Source: Capra hircus (Eukaryota > Chordata > Mammalia > Artiodactyla > Bovidae). Taken from it: a DNA stretch of 64,000 bases. Of the stretch, positions 23,926-36,062 are shown one piece after another (within the stretch, counting starts at the first letter, position 1; the number at the start of each line of letters is the position of its first letter). Below the pieces are notes generated by a model. The model did not search any database and was not told where the DNA came from. It worked only from the letters and a program-made list of their open reading frames with translations. The DNA is taken from the NCBI RefSeq assembly GCF_001704415.2, contig NC_030821.1:39167210-39231209 (forward strand). Reading direction: 5' to 3'. A program made the translations under genes and the position numbers.

Positions 23926-25200
23926 TGCCACGCCATCACTTACTTTGATCAATAGCTTGTTCTACTTCTAGGTGGAAGCTTCAAGAGAACCAGTGTGTGA
24001 GTTGACATGTTTAGGTAACATTCCACATATGGGTCATCCCACAGGTCTTTGGTCCCAGAGTGAGGAATACAGCAGAGAAGCGTCCACCATGACCCACACT
24101 GAACTTGTATAGCTGGAGTAGGAAATAAATCTTTATGGTTTTATTTCACTGAGATTTGAAGGATTTGTTTTTTTTTTAAATCACAGCTCAATCTAGCCTT
24201 TGCAGACTGATGTTGTAGGGTAGATGATTCTAGACAGAGTATAGTCAATGCATGGAGGCCAGAAATTGCATGTCATTGGTATGCCAGGATGAATAATTTG
24301 GTGTCTTAGGAGAGTAATGTTCTTGAGAAAAGAAAGGAATGGTGAGAACACTTTAATGGCTCTCACAGAAGTGCAGATTTTATCCTGCTGATAAAGGGGA
24401 GGAGGTAGTGGATTATGGGAGAGATTTGGTCAGATTGTAGAGGAGGCTATAGATTGGAGCAAAAGAGACTTATTAGTTGGTTGCTTTAAGAGTCTAATAG
24501 TATCCAGGTTAGGGCAGTGGTCATGGAAGGTGGAGAGCAAGGAAAGAGGGGCAACTTGGAGGTCAGTCGGTGCTACTCGGTGATCATTTGGAGGTGTGTG
24601 GTGGGGACAGTGAGAAATCGAAGATGATCTGAGATAATTTGGGGGAGCTTGGGGATGTTAGTTTTGCTTTAGGATCCATGTTTGCCTTAGTAGTTTTCAG
24701 CAAATCACCTGATTAGAAATCAAAGACGATTGTTTCGTCTTATCCTGAGAATGATCCTTTAATTGCTAAAGTCAAGGGCATCAGGTCTCCCCCTTCTCAT
24801 TCTCTCCTTCAGTGGGAGGAGCGGTGGCAGGGGTGGGGTATGGTGATCAGTACCCGTTTACCTTTGCCTTCCTCCTCTGAAATGTTGTAAAGTCTGATGC
24901 CTGATCCAGGGAGGAGAATCACATTTACCAGTCCTCTACTGTTTCACATGTTATTGAGACTAGAAGAGATGCAAGGAGGGTGAACCTTCAAATCAATGGG
25001 ATTATGTGAATTTCTCTAAAGGACATTTCAAAGTCTTATGCACAATTTAAATGTAGTCCTAAGGAAATCGAGACTCCATGAAAAAAAAAATCTGTTTAAG
25101 TGTAACCAGGCAAATAAACTGCATATTTCACAAAATGGCACCATCTCTACAAAGAGCGCCTAGTTCATTTCTTAAAGGGACAGGAGCATCTTCAGGTGTT
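23926..25200. other. Unassigned flank
   Basis: About 1.3 kb with no recognised gene or element. Confidence 0.55.
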
Positions 25201-25202
25201 TC

Positions 25203-25408
25203 AGTGTGTGTTAATCGCTCAGTCATGTCCAACTCTTAGTGACTTCATGGACTGTAGCCTTCCAGGCTCTTCTGTCCATGGGGATTCTCCAGGCAAGATG
25301 GAGGGGGTTGCCATGCCCTCCTTCAGGGGATCTTCCCAACCCAGGGATTGAACTTGGGTCTCTTTCATTACAGGCATATCGTTTACTGTCTGAGCCACCA
25401 GGAAACCC
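25203..25408 (-). mobile_element. Bov-tA SINE
   Basis: Reverse copy with a small deletion in the body (GCAAGATGGAGGGGGTTGCC) and head complement GAGCCACCAGGAAACCC. Confidence 0.9.
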
Positions 25409-25490
25409 TACTGAAACCATACGTTGTATGAAAGACACAAGACCATTGGTTCCCTGACCTCACTTGTCTCTTAACCCTACTCCAGCCCCT

Positions 25491-25758
25491 GCTAAGCTAA
25501 GTCGCCTCAGTCGTGTCTGACTCTGTGCAACCCCAGAGACAGCAGTCCACCAGGCTCTGCCGTCCCTGGGATTCTCCAGGCAAGAGCACTGGAGTGGGTT
25601 GCCATTTCCTTCCCCAATGCATGAAAGTGAAGAGTGAAAGTGAAGTCGCTCAGTCGTGTCCAACTCCTAGCGACCCCATGGACTGCAGCCTACCAGGCTC
25701 CTCCGTCCATGGGATTTTCCAGGCAAGAGTACTGGAGTGGGGTGCCATTGCCTTCTCC
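25491..25758 (-). mobile_element. Full-length Bov-A2 SINE (two BovA arms) with perfect target-site duplication
   Basis: Two BovA units joined by the linker ATGAAAGTGAAGAGTGAAAG. The first arm has the CCCAGAGACAGCAG variant, the second GACCCCATGGACTGCAG. ACTCCAGCCCCT at 25479-25490 recurs exactly at 25759-25770. This is the only complete dimer in the window. Confidence 0.96.
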
Positions 25759-25770
25759 ACTCCAGCCCCT

Positions 25771-26585
25771 AGGTGCTTTCTTTCTAGTTTTATTATTTTG
25801 CAAGTGTAGTTGTTCATTTTTTCTTCTTGGATTCCTTTGTGTTCCACTCCCACTTTTTTGAATGAGATCGAATGTTTCATTTCGTGGAACCCCATTCCCC
25901 AATGGAACATGCCCTGACCGAAATAGATGCTCTCGGTGTGGCTGCCACCAAGAATCTCCACTACCTAGGTCCATTTCATTGTGTGTCTTGGGCTTCTCAG
26001 GTGGGTGTGCAGACAGGTAGCACTAGTGTCACCTGGGACCGTGAGAGAGTGCACATCCTCAGGCTTCTACACAGATTCCAGGAATCAGAAGCTCACCTGT
26101 ATTTTTTTTTTTTTAAAACAAACCCTCCAGATAGGACTCTGAAGCATATATGAAGCTCAAATAAGGACCACTGGTCTAGGGAAGTACACAGAAATAACCT
26201 GTCTGCTCCGCCGTGGTGAGATTTGGGGATGGTCTGCTGATGAGCCACTTACTAGTAAGGAGATTGTGAGAAGTGTGTGTTGGGACCTGGAGCAATCACC
26301 TATCCCTCTCAGGGCCTTAGTTTCTTCATCTTTGAGACTAGGCAGCAGGCTGGTTGGCAGCTGCAATTTAGGTGCCACAGAGCAGCACCAGGAGTTTATT
26401 GGTCATTTCTAATATTTCAGAAAGTGTCAGAGAACTGATAGGATTATGCTTTCCCTCAATATGTTTCAAGGACTGAGCACTTCTGGGCTAAAACAAGCTA
26501 TGAGACTATGAGCTCCTCACAGTGATTTGTTTTCATAGTCCCAGAGCTTAATCACAGGCTCTGGCCTAGTGGAAGCCCTTCAAGT
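25771..26585. other. Unassigned flank with a possible MER5 end
   Basis: Mostly unassigned. The phrase TGAAGCTCAAATAAGGACCACTGG at 26150-26174 may be the end of a MER5-type hAT remnant; weak. Confidence 0.4.
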
Positions 26586-26589
26586 AATG

Positions 26590-26945
26590 TTTTCCAAACT
26601 GAAATAAAAATCACTGTGAGAACTCATAGATACAGAGAACAGATGAGTGGTTGCTGGAGGGGAGGAAGCTGGGAGTGCGTGAAACAGGTAAAGAAGATTA
26701 AGAGGTACAAACCTCCAGTTATAAAATAAATAAACCACAAGGATGTAACAAATAGCACAAAGAAAACAATCAATAATACTGTAATAACTTTATATGGGGA
26801 CAGATGGTTACTAGACTTTCTATGGTGATCATTTTATAATGCATGCAAATGTCAAGTCTTTATGTAGGACACCTGAAACTAACATACGATTGTAGATCAA
26901 ACTGGATTTTAGTGAAAAAAAAATAGCAAATAAATAAGGAAAAAG
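26590..26945 (+). mobile_element. L1 3' UTR fragment
   Basis: Includes GAACAGATGAGTGGTTGCTGG, TAATGCATGCAAATGTCAAG and the terminal ACACCTGAAACTAACATACG, with an A-rich end at about 26917-26945. Typical of mammalian L1M-type 3' ends, and older than the copy at 58480. Confidence 0.8.
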
Positions 26946-27704
26946 TATCACTGTGAAAATACAGCTTATTTTCTGCTCACCAGAAGCTCTGACTGATTTC
27001 CCAAAGGGAGATCATGGAATTCATATTTTTAAGGATGTGTTTCAATGGTTGCAGTATTAGATTCCCACAAATAAAGTATATTCAAGATAGGGACCAGGTG
27101 GCCTCCACCTTAAGCTTGGCAGGTTAGCACGCCTATGGATGACAGCCCAGTTTGCTTATTCATAAGTCTGTGTGGTTTCAATTATTTATGATTCTCTGCT
27201 AAGACTGGACATGGTTCCTTTGGTCCTGCAGGATCCATCTGGGTCACTGACAGGCCCCCTGCTGTGTCCATGTGTGCAGCATGTTTATTGGCAGTGCAAA
27301 ACTCAGCAGTATGGCGGGGAAATTGCATTTTAACAGGCTGCGGAAGGTGTCCAGTGGCCGTGTGGGAGAACATGAGGCTGTGCCAGGAACGTTCCAAGTG
27401 CTTTGAGAGGGAGTCTCTTCCGTAGACTTACTGGTCTGAAACCGTGGTGTCTCCTTCAATCTTGACTGGTTTCAAGGGAAACAGATTGAAGACTTCTCCT
27501 GCTGTGTTGGGCTGTCAGAGGGAGAGAGAAAAATGATGCTTCCTGCTGCTCTAGAAGGGAAGTGAATCAGCAGGGGCCCTGGTCTCCTTCAAACTCTAAT
27601 TTCTGTCTGTTTCTGAGACTGTCTAATCCAACAGCCACACTAGTAAAATCTGAACTCCAGGGTCAGACACACAGAAGGGCAAGAGAACAGACCAAACCTG
27701 TATT
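26946..27704. other. Unassigned sequence just downstream of STMN2
   Basis: About 0.75 kb with no recognised element. It may include downstream polyadenylation elements. Confidence 0.5.
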
Positions 27705-28992
27705 AGTTCACAGAACTCCAATTCTTTATTAATCACAGCTTGCTCACAATGACATACAGGAAAATAGCACTAATGAAGAGTAAGTATGCAGGCAGCAACC
27801 TTCAGGAGTTGGGAGTTGGGGGGAGAAACGACTTCAAAACTGCGATAGGTACTCACGGTGGGTATTTGGTGATTCTCTTAGTTGGCACAAACGCCCTGCC
27901 TAGCCCCCTCGACTGCATCAGCCCTCACAGATGGAGTAATTTTTTAAAATTTTTTAATAGGCAGGATTGCCTCACACTGGGGAAGAAAGACCAGCTTAAG
28001 TGAAAATCCGCAGTGTTTTTTGATTGTGTTTGCGTGTATGTTTGAATGCAACGACCAGCTCACAGTTTCCAAGTGGAAAAATATTCAGTAGCATCATGTA
28101 CTTGTACTATAGGTAAGAGCTTAAAAGGAACATCATCAATCATGGCATCCACAAATAAGCCACCTGACACATTAATTCATTCCATCAAAAGAACTTAAAC
28201 TAGAGAATTAAGCCCACTTCATGAAAAGCGATTTCACGGCTGCTTGAACCATTTGGGTTGGGATCTGTGTTCAGCACTTTTAAAGGTTCAGCTTTTTGCT
28301 TCTACCCAGATTGATCTCAGATCTGTCTTTTTCATCCATCCCTTTCTAAAGCCAAAGCACATTTGTAGCACATAATCCAGTAGAAGCAGAAGTAATTGCT
28401 ATGAGTGGTGGTGTTACTTAGCCTGGTTTTGTAGTTTCTAGGCAGTTAGTAGATTATGAGCGAACAAATGTGGTGGTTTGTGTGGAATTATAATACCAGT
28501 GATCTAAGTATGGCCTCAGTCAAGTCCAAAGCTGTCTAGGTCATTAGGCAATGGTGGGTTTCTAGCACCAAAGACTGTCTACTGACCTCATTTTTCTGTT
28601 GGAATGTAAAGGGCAGGGAATGGAGTCAGACGTGGGGAGCTTCCAAAAGAACAGACCTAGCAAATTCATTTGAGTGGAAAGACACAACATCGAAAGCCTG
28701 TTACAGGGCATGTACGATTATGAAATAACTTGCATAATGCAATACTTGTATTTTTTAACAAAAATGTAAGTATTTACAAAATAAGATCCAAGGTATTTTT
28801 TAAACATCAAGCAAAACATTCTGCAAAGAGACCGCATTGATTTTTTTTTTATTTTTGATTCTGTTTTTTGTTTTTTATAATGAGTTCTTTTTTAAACCAT
28901 GTCATACATTTCCCATACTGATATCGCATGATCCATTATAATATAGGCAGGGGGATTTACTAATGGTGGGGCGTGCCATACCCTCCGTCGCT
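27705..28992 (-). other. STMN2: STMN2 3' untranslated region
   Basis: About 1.29 kb follows the TGA on the transcript strand and is free of recognisable SINE, LINE or DNA-transposon copies, in contrast to flanking DNA. That fits selection on a 3' UTR. It is AT-rich and contains a long A-rich stretch in the transcript sense (28843-28880 region). Known: neuronal stathmin-2 mRNA is stabilised and localised through its 3' UTR. I did not identify a specific protein or microRNA site with confidence. The 3' end is placed by the AATAAA at 27725-27730 and is approximate. Confidence 0.85.
27725..27730 (-). terminator. STMN2: STMN2 polyadenylation signal AATAAA
   Basis: The plus strand reads TTTATT, so the transcript reads AATAAA in the context TTAATAAAGAATT. 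Cleavage is expected 10-30 nt further, about 27700-27715. A second AATAAA in transcript sense at about 27283-27288 could be a distal signal but has no other support. Confidence 0.85.
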
Positions 28993-29052
28993 TCAGCCAG
29001 ACAGTTCGACCTGCAGCTCCTTGTTCCTACGCACCTCCGCCGCATGCCGCTC
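28993..29052 (-). CDS. STMN2: STMN2 coding exon 5 (C-terminus and stop)
   Basis: Codes for residues 161-179 and the TGA stop (28995-28993). Seen: the acceptor reads TTTTTCAG just above 29052. The peptide is Glu-Arg-His-Ala-Ala-Glu-Val-Arg-Arg-Asn-Lys-Glu-Leu-Gln-Val-Glu-Leu-Ser-Gly and completes the stathmin helix. With exon 1 this gives 179 residues, the standard length for mammalian stathmin-2. The same exon continues as the 3' UTR. No alternative stop-containing exon was identified between exons 4 and 5, although human annotation describes an isoform with a different C-terminus. Confidence 0.97.
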   Translation of the reverse strand, partial: ERHAAEVRRNKELQVELSG

Positions 29053-29312
29053 CTGAAAAACACCACATTTGAGAATAGACATCATGGGCCTCCGGGTCCA
29101 CAGAGAAGCAGGAGAGCCCGCCCACTAATTTACATACTACGCGCTTGACAGAAAGTAGCTCCTCCGCCCCCACCCCCATCTCCTTCCCATTTAGCGTCTA
29201 CCTTTAGCAGACAACCTTCTCATGTCGCAAGAAAGTAAAACATGGCAACCAATAAGCGTCATGTCACAGAAGACCATGGAAGACTAATAGTGTCTATAAA
29301 AAAAAACTATCC

Positions 29313-29632
29313 CTGTATTTGATTAAAATAGTGACCAAAAGATCACATGATTAAGACAATTTTCTTCTTTTTTTTTTGATTGAGAGAATTTTGACTCTCA
29401 GGACTACTGTCTAAATTTAGAGAACAGTAATAAAATACTATACAGTCTCGTCTGTCTTAAAAAATTTGCCACTGTATTTGATTAAAATGACGACAAAACG
29501 ATCATATGGTTAAGAGAATTTTGACAATTAGGACTAAAATTTTGACTAATTAGGACTGTATCAATCATCAGAATAGCAATAAAATAGCACTCTGTTTTCT
29601 CTGTGATTTTTGATGGTCTTTTTCCTTTTCTC
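29313..29632. repeat. Two-copy tandem duplication, period about 159 bp
   Basis: CTGTATTTGATTAAAAT occurs exactly at 29313-29329 and 29472-29488. Both are followed by related text (GATCACATGATTAAG and GATCATATGGTTAAG, then GAATTTTGAC, then CAGTAATAAAATA and AGCAATAAAATAG). It lies 260-580 bp from exon 5, in intron 4. Confidence 0.85.
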
Positions 29633-30054
29633 TAACGCTTTAAGGGATTTATAATTGCCAATGGACACTTTGGGAGGATGAGTTGTAGGAAGAAGACCCT
29701 ATGCATGCTTCCTAAATTCTTAACTCCTTAATTAAACAAAGTCTTTCAAAACTTGAGCCGTCCAAATGACCTCTCCAATCTTACCCTCTACCCTTTTCCT
29801 ACACCTACTTGATTTCTTGGTTTAATGGAATTGCAATGAGATATTCAGTTGTTGAGATTCCTAGTCTTTCATCTCCATCCATCAGGAGAAGACTCTTTAA
29901 ATCCTTGTAGTGAAGAAATCCTCTTTCTTCATGAAGATTTTTATGAGACTGAAAGCTGTCTCACTTTCCCCTTGTGGATGTGCATAAATCTCTTTCACGG
30001 GGCAGCCATTTTATTCTAACCTGTACTTTGGGCATTGCTGCTCCTGTCTCATCT

Positions 30055-30182
30055 GCTCTCTTTGACAGGTGCTTACTTAGAAGTTCCCTGTGGGCCAGGG
30101 CTATATTTTTTCACTTTTGTTCCATCTGCAGGGCCCAGAAGAGTGTTTTGCATATAGTATATGATCAATGAATGTTTGTTTA
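30055..30182 (+). mobile_element. L2 3' end fragment
   Basis: GGGCCAGGGCTATATTTTTTC, then CAGGGCCCAGAAGAGTG and GATCAATGAATGTTTG, the usual L2 3' order. Confidence 0.6.
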
Positions 30183-30309
30183 CATGAGAAGCTGAGGTAC
30201 TAAATTGACCGGGAACTAATCTTTCAGAGGAGGGAGTTGATAGACAATGTGGAATGCTATTTTTAGTACATTGTTCTTCTGAGCACATGGTTTTGCCCAT
30301 TATTGTTTA

Positions 30310-30509
30310 TTTTCTAAGTTATGTCTGACTCTTTTGGCACCCTGTGGACTGTAGCCCACCAGGCTCCTCTGTCCATAACATTTTCCAGGCAAGAAGATTG
30401 GAGTGCATTGCCATTTCCTTCTCCAGGGAATCTTCTTGAAACAGGGATTGAACCCACATCTCCTGCATTGGCAGGGGGATTCTTTACCACTGAGCCACTG
30501 GGGAAGCCC
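30310..30509 (-). mobile_element. Bov-tA SINE
   Basis: Complete reverse copy in STMN2 intron 4, same orientation as the gene. Head complement GAGCCACTGGGGAAGCCCC. Confidence 0.92.
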
Positions 30510-30844
30510 CTTGTCCATTGAAGGGGCTAAGTAAGTGTTGGTAAATATAACTAATATTCTAAATAGAAAAATAAATGTTCATAATAATAATTAGTATTTT
30601 TCAATTTTAATTTAGCCCCTTGCCTATTATAGGAGCTAAATGTTTATTAAATTCAAATTGAAAATGATAATTATTATTATTATTTATTTTTTACTTAGAA
30701 TATTATTTATATTGCTATTTCCCCCCGTAGCTCCAGAAATTTCTTGTAGCTCCACAAATTCCTTTAGTTTAGAGGCAATGACCTTGACCAGCCATAAAGT
30801 AAATCTTATCATTAAGCTCTATTGATCTCAAGAAGTTTTTGCTT

Positions 30845-31115
30845 ATAGGTTCTTTATAACACTAAGCATTTACTAGTCACTTAACATGTACCAGTTCTGC
30901 ATAAGTACAGATTTTACCTGTATTAATTCCCTTGATCGTCACAACAGTCCTGTGATGGAGACTCTATTATGGTTCCCATTTTACAGATGAAGAAATTGAG
31001 GCACAACAAGACTAAGTCATTTGCCCAAGATCACATAACCAACAAGTAGCAGAGCTGAGACTTAAACTCAGAGAGCCTGGCTCTGCAGCCAACCCCACCC
31101 CTCAACCACTGCTAT
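30845..31115 (-). mobile_element. MIR SINE
   Basis: Nearly complete reverse MIR: AAGCATTTACTAGTCAC, CCCATTTTACAGATGAAG, GCACAACAAGACTAAG, CAAGATCACATAACC and AGCAGAGCTGAG. Confidence 0.88.
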
Positions 31116-31994
31116 GGAGTCTTAGTGTGAGCGAGCAGAGAAAATTTTATAGTTGTGTGGAAAAAAATGTGTCTTTACAAATGTAGGTTCTTGGAGAAAT
31201 AGGCAAATATATATAGCCACACACTTTCTTCAAAAATACAGGATTACACAAAGCAGCAAGTTGATTCTAGAGAAAGAGTTTAAAAGCAATTTTATGTAAT
31301 TGGTTTAAATGAGCTTTTTGTCTGCATTCAAAAGCCATGAAGTGAAGGGGAAAAAAGCATGTATAGAGAAATCATGTCCTGTTTGGAAATGTCATGGGGG
31401 AATTAGCATGGATGCAGCTGACTCTTCCTTCTTTTTATTCTGCTCTGATGAGGAACAAGATGCTGTGAAATCTTTTTCTCATGCAGGAAGAAACTAATTA
31501 GTAAGAGCTCAGTTCTGACGAAAATTGAGAAAAAGCCCAGACCATCACTATGCTAAGAAAAAAACCAGCCTCAAGTCTAAAGATTCACATAAACCCAAAT
31601 TTACAGTATAACAGGAAAGATTATAATTAATATTATTAGGCTACTTTGGAGCACACTTCTTACTCAACTTAAAAAATTAGTTGTAAAGAAATAGATTTTG
31701 ACATAGGAGAGAACAAATATAATCTGTGAACTGAAGAAAAAAGAAAAACAGGAAATTTAAATTCTGTGCTCCTAGGAAAAATATTGTTTATTTTTGCATA
31801 TTTTAGTAAATCTATTATTTGAAAATTTTATATTCAAATCATCAAATATATACTTAAAATTGTAATGCAATTCCATATAAAAATGTGGGAGAATCAAACG
31901 GAGATATGGAGTGGGCCTGTCATTTTCAGCATAGTCTGGTTTTTCAATCAGCAAAATGTTGTCTACAAGACAACATTTGTCTTGTAATTGTCTA

Positions 31995-32345
31995 CAAGAC
32001 CTTCTAGAACTAACATCCGCAAGGCGACTGGAATGCCAAAGTAGGAAGTCAAGAGATACCTGGAGTAACAGGCAAGTTTGGTTTTGGAGTACAAAATGAA
32101 GTAGGGCAAAGGCCAGCAGAGTTTTGCCATGAGAATGCACTGGTTATAGCAAACACCCTCTTCCAAAAGCACAAGAGATAACTCTACACATGAACATCAC
32201 CAGATGTACAATACTGAAATCAGACTGATTATATTTTTTGTAGCCAAAGATGGAGAAACTCTATACTGTCAGCAAAAACAAGACCAGGAGCTGACTGTGG
32301 CTCAGATCATGAACTCCTTATTGCCAAATTCAATCCAGTCTGCTT
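31995..32345 (+). mobile_element. BovB internal fragment (endonuclease region)
   Basis: Matches the endonuclease part of the copy at 45837-48930: GGCGACTGGAATGCC (the Gly-Asp-Trp-Asn-Ala motif), GGAAGTCAAGAGATACCTGG, and GTGGCTCAGATCATGAACTC (the Ser-Asp-His motif). It lacks both the 5' end and the 3' tail and is opposite in orientation to STMN2. Confidence 0.9.
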
Positions 32346-33254
32346 ACTGTGCAGAGTCGGCACAAGTTACAGTTTTAACTTAGCATAAACGTTCGGAGTC
32401 AGAGAGACTTGTTCAGACTCTGATGTCCTTAGCTTTATGATCTTGACCAAATGGCTTGATTTCTCTACGTACTGGGCTCTTTAGATGTGAAATGGGGATG
32501 ATTATAGTATTTCTTTCTGGAATTAAATTCCATAGTATGTGCCAAATACCTGGCTTACAATGAGAAATCAATGACGGTTAGTTTTAATCCTCTTTTTCCT
32601 TTTATGATTCATTTATCAGACATATTCTGTAGGAAATAGTTACACAGATGTCACTCATGAGTCAGAATGACAAAAAATGCCCCCAAAACCCAAATATCAG
32701 ATGAGAAGGATGAAAGGTTACAATAAATGGAAATTGATAATGGTTGAAATCTCTACCTAAACAGTTATATGTTACCAAAATTATCTCTGAGATAAAGAAT
32801 CACAGAATCTTACTCTCTTAAAAAACTTTTTATCTTTTTAAATTAAGTCATATCAGTAACACCATTATCACTAAAATAGTAACTATAATGCTTTCACTTG
32901 ACCTTTCATCCATTGTTAGAGGTCAAAGTATCAATTACATTGAAACAGTGTCTCATTTCTATACTTTGTGGTTGAATAAGGTATAGTAGCTGTCAAGGAA
33001 GTCTGTTTTCTTTTCTTTCTTTTTTCCTTCACTCCTAAACACCTAAAACTCCTTCAGTATTTGTTACAAAGTTTCAGGCTGGGAGGTCTTGGCACTGGCT
33101 AGTGAATGACTGCAAAATTTTGAAACCATGAAGAATTGGAAGAATTGAACAAGATTCAGTAGAAATCCTCTTAAATGACCTGCTAGTTAGTTAGTAGTCC
33201 CCATTCCCGCCATGAGCCTTATCGTGTCTCCTAAATCTAGCTATCATCTACGTT

Positions 33255-33462
33255 GTGTTGTTTAGTTGCTAAGTCATGTCCAGCTCTTTTGCAACCTCAT
33301 GGACTGTAGCCTGCCAGGCTTCTCTGTCCATGGGATTTCCCAGGCAAGAATACTGGAGTGGGTTGCTATTTCCTTTCCAGGGGATCTTCCAGACCCATGG
33401 ATTGAACCCACATCTCCTGCATTGCAGGCAGATTCTTTACCTCTGAGCCACTGGGGAAGTCT
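33255..33462 (-). mobile_element. Bov-tA SINE
   Basis: Complete reverse copy; head complement GAGCCACTGGGGAAG. Confidence 0.92.
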
Positions 33463-34185
33463 TAATGAATATATGTATCGTTAAAATGATTAGATCTACC
33501 TTAACTGATTTTTCATGATTAACTATTCACTCCAGTTCCTGGTTGGGTTTGATAACAAAGCTGCTACTACTCATGGTGCCTAATGTGTCAAATGGTGAGC
33601 TTTCTGAGGGATATAGTCTAGTGCATGAGGGGAAGAAAGAAGTGTTGGGTGAGGGAGAAAGAGTCTCTTATCCTTTCTGCATGGTGTTCCCCCTCCCCCT
33701 CTTTTTTAGAAATAGAAATTCAAAGAATAAGAACATTTTCAATATCACCTCAGTGTTTGTCATAATCCCCAGGTTACATTATTGTGTCCTGGGCATGACT
33801 GTTTATATCAATTTGAGTGACAAAAACATATCAGCCTACTGTAGGTCTTTGTGGCACAGGTATCTTTTTGTTCACACCCTTGTCACTTGAGTCTTTTCTG
33901 TATAAGTGGGAGTGTTAAGATGTAGTGCTAAGGAAAGAGAAATGGAAATTTTAGAGAGAGAGTAACATTCAAAACTGTACTGAGCATGAAGCTAATATGT
34001 GTCATAATATGCATTTGGTAAATGTAGCATCATTACAATTACATTTATTATCATTAACAATTCTTGAGCTAATGATTAATAATCATGAGGGTAAGTTCTC
34101 ATACAGGAGATAGTAGAAATTGTGGAAGGCAGGAGGAATCCTTGGAAAAGAACAGAGAGAGAAGAAGGACCATGAGCTAAATTAT

Positions 34186-34222
34186 GTATGTATGCATTGA
34201 TGTGTATGTATGTATGTATGTA
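34186..34222. repeat. (TATG)n-type microsatellite
   Basis: TATG/TGTA units, four of them uninterrupted at 34205-34221 and others imperfect to the left. Confidence 0.85.
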
Positions 34223-34547
34223 TTCAAAAATATTTGTGGAGTTCTTCCTCTGTGTCAAGCAACATTCTAGGTGCTGTGTGTTCAGTGGTGAACCATATAG
34301 ACACAATATTTCCCTACATATTACTTACATGTTGGTGCTTTTATATTTTTATAGTTGCTCATTTATTCAATAAACAAATAGTAATATATATAAAAAAGAG
34401 TGTAACATTATTCTTTGGAGGAAGAAAGAACACTTTCATGGAACAAAGATGAAAAGATTTCAAGATAACTTATGACAACAAAATAAAACATTTAAGAAGC
34501 CTTTAACTCAGAGTTTCTTAATTCTGGCCAATACAAGTGTCTACTTT

Positions 34548-34665
34548 GTTGTTGTTTCTTGTTCAGATGCCAAGTCATGTCAGACTCTTTGCAGACATGT
34601 CTTTCACTATCTCCCGGAGTTTGCTCATGTCCATTGAGTTGCTCATGTCCAACTAGTGTCTCCTG
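34548..34665 (-). mobile_element. BovB 3' end remnant
   Basis: Reverse sense: GTTCAGATGCCAAGTCATGTC, then CTATCTCCCGGAGTTTGCTC and CATGTCCATTGAGTT. An internal deletion removed the part between GCAGAC and CTTTCAC. Confidence 0.7.
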
Positions 34666-34807
34666 GTAAGCTTTGAAAATAATGCTGATCTCTGGGTTCT
34701 GCCCCAGATGGTTACATTAGAAGCTCTCATTTAAAAGAGCTCGTCAGGAGGTTCCAAAGTGCAACTGGAATTGCTTTTGGTTTAGGCTTTCAGCTAAAGG
34801 CTTTGAG

Positions 34808-35019
34808 GGGCTTCCCTAGCGGTAAAGAATCCTCCTGCCAATGCAGGAGATGCAAGAGACATGAGTTGGGTCCCTGGCTCAGGAAGATCACCTGGAGAAG
34901 GAAATGGAAACCCACTCCAGTATTCTTGCCTGGAAAATTCCATGGACAGAGGAGCCTGGCGGGCTACAGTCCATGGATTTGCAAAGAGTTGGGCACGACT
35001 GAGCAACTAACACGAGCAT
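34808..35019 (+). mobile_element. Bov-tA SINE with perfect target-site duplication
   Basis: Complete plus copy. AAAGGCTTTGAG at 34796-34807 recurs exactly at 35020-35031. Antisense to STMN2. Confidence 0.96.
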
Positions 35020-35182
35020 AAAGGCTTTGAGCTAATATGGCTGGGACTCCGAGAGGTTTGTGGGAATTCATGAGTGAATGACACGGAGGACACCATTGTA
35101 GCCACCATTGAGGGACAGGCTCTGTTCAAATACTCAGTTCACCTCACTAAGGAGGAGGGGGGCTGAGGGCTGGGTGGTAGGC

Positions 35183-35291
35183 TGCTGCTGTTAAGTCGTT
35201 TCAGTGGTGTCCGACTCTGTGCGACCCCATAGACAGCAGCCCACTAGGCTCCTCTGTCCCTGGGATTCTCCAAGCAAGAATACTGGAGTGG
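35183..35291 (-). mobile_element. Bov-A2 unit with perfect target-site duplication
   Basis: (GCT)3 then one BovA unit, stopping at GAATACTGGAG. TGGGTGGTAGGC at 35171-35182 recurs at 35292-35303. Confidence 0.94.
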
Positions 35292-35924
35292 TGGGTGGTA
35301 GGCAGATTGTTGCAAAACCTCATGTGGAATTTTATCACATCTCTTGGCTAATTGGTAGGGCCAGGGAAGACTGTCAAAAGGGTGGGCAATTAAAATGTAT
35401 AAAAGGTACTTAGTGTGGTCACCTCATGACAACTTACTAAGAGGTACCATTTCAGTAATGATCATCTTTTGATGTGGGAGATTCCAGAAGAGCTTATGTT
35501 ATATTGGCAGTTTCATACACTTTCAGTATTATTATTGACTCCTTTTTTTTTTTTAAGGTTCTAACTTCACTGTAGTAATTTCATTCAGGCTAGATATTGG
35601 CCATAATAAAAAATTCACTTTTTATTTTAGAAAAAAGGAAAGTAGTGTTAGTATATACAAACACATATACCATATGCAAACAAAAAACAGTGTATTTAAA
35701 ATATATCAAATGGAAGGAAAGTTGGTATTCTCTAAGGAGTATCTCCACTTTACTGGAAAGATAACAGATCTTGGCTGTCACTGGTCAGAGGGTCTGTTAG
35801 ATTTGAAAAGTGTCACTAGCTGTGGAATAAGGGAAAATGTGGTCTTACATATGATGTGAGCTGCATAATTCAGCACAAGATAGAATGCTGTCAGCTGAGA
35901 TTTATATCAGAATAGACTACAAAC

Positions 35925-36062
35925 CACTAGTTCTCAGACCTGGCTGCATACTGGAATCATCTGGAAAGTTAAAAAAAATATGGTTGCCTGAGTCCCACCC
36001 ATGGAGATTCTGCAGCTTGATGTGAAGAATATTAAGAATTCCATGGGCTGAATATTTATAGG
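35925..36062 (+). mobile_element. MER5A-type hAT DNA transposon remnant
   Basis: CACTAGTTCTCAGACCTGGC, then TACTGGAATCATCTGG and CTGAGTCCCACCC, the MER5A order. Truncated on the right. Confidence 0.75.

Noticed and set aside
1..27704. A second host gene downstream of STMN2
   Set aside because: No spliced or single-exon protein family was recognisable outside transposable elements. In human this side of STMN2 is also a long gene-poor interval.
29160..29190. C-rich stretch as a CpG island or promoter
   Set aside because: It is short, lies at the 5' side of exon 5 within intron 4, and has no CpG clustering of promoter type.
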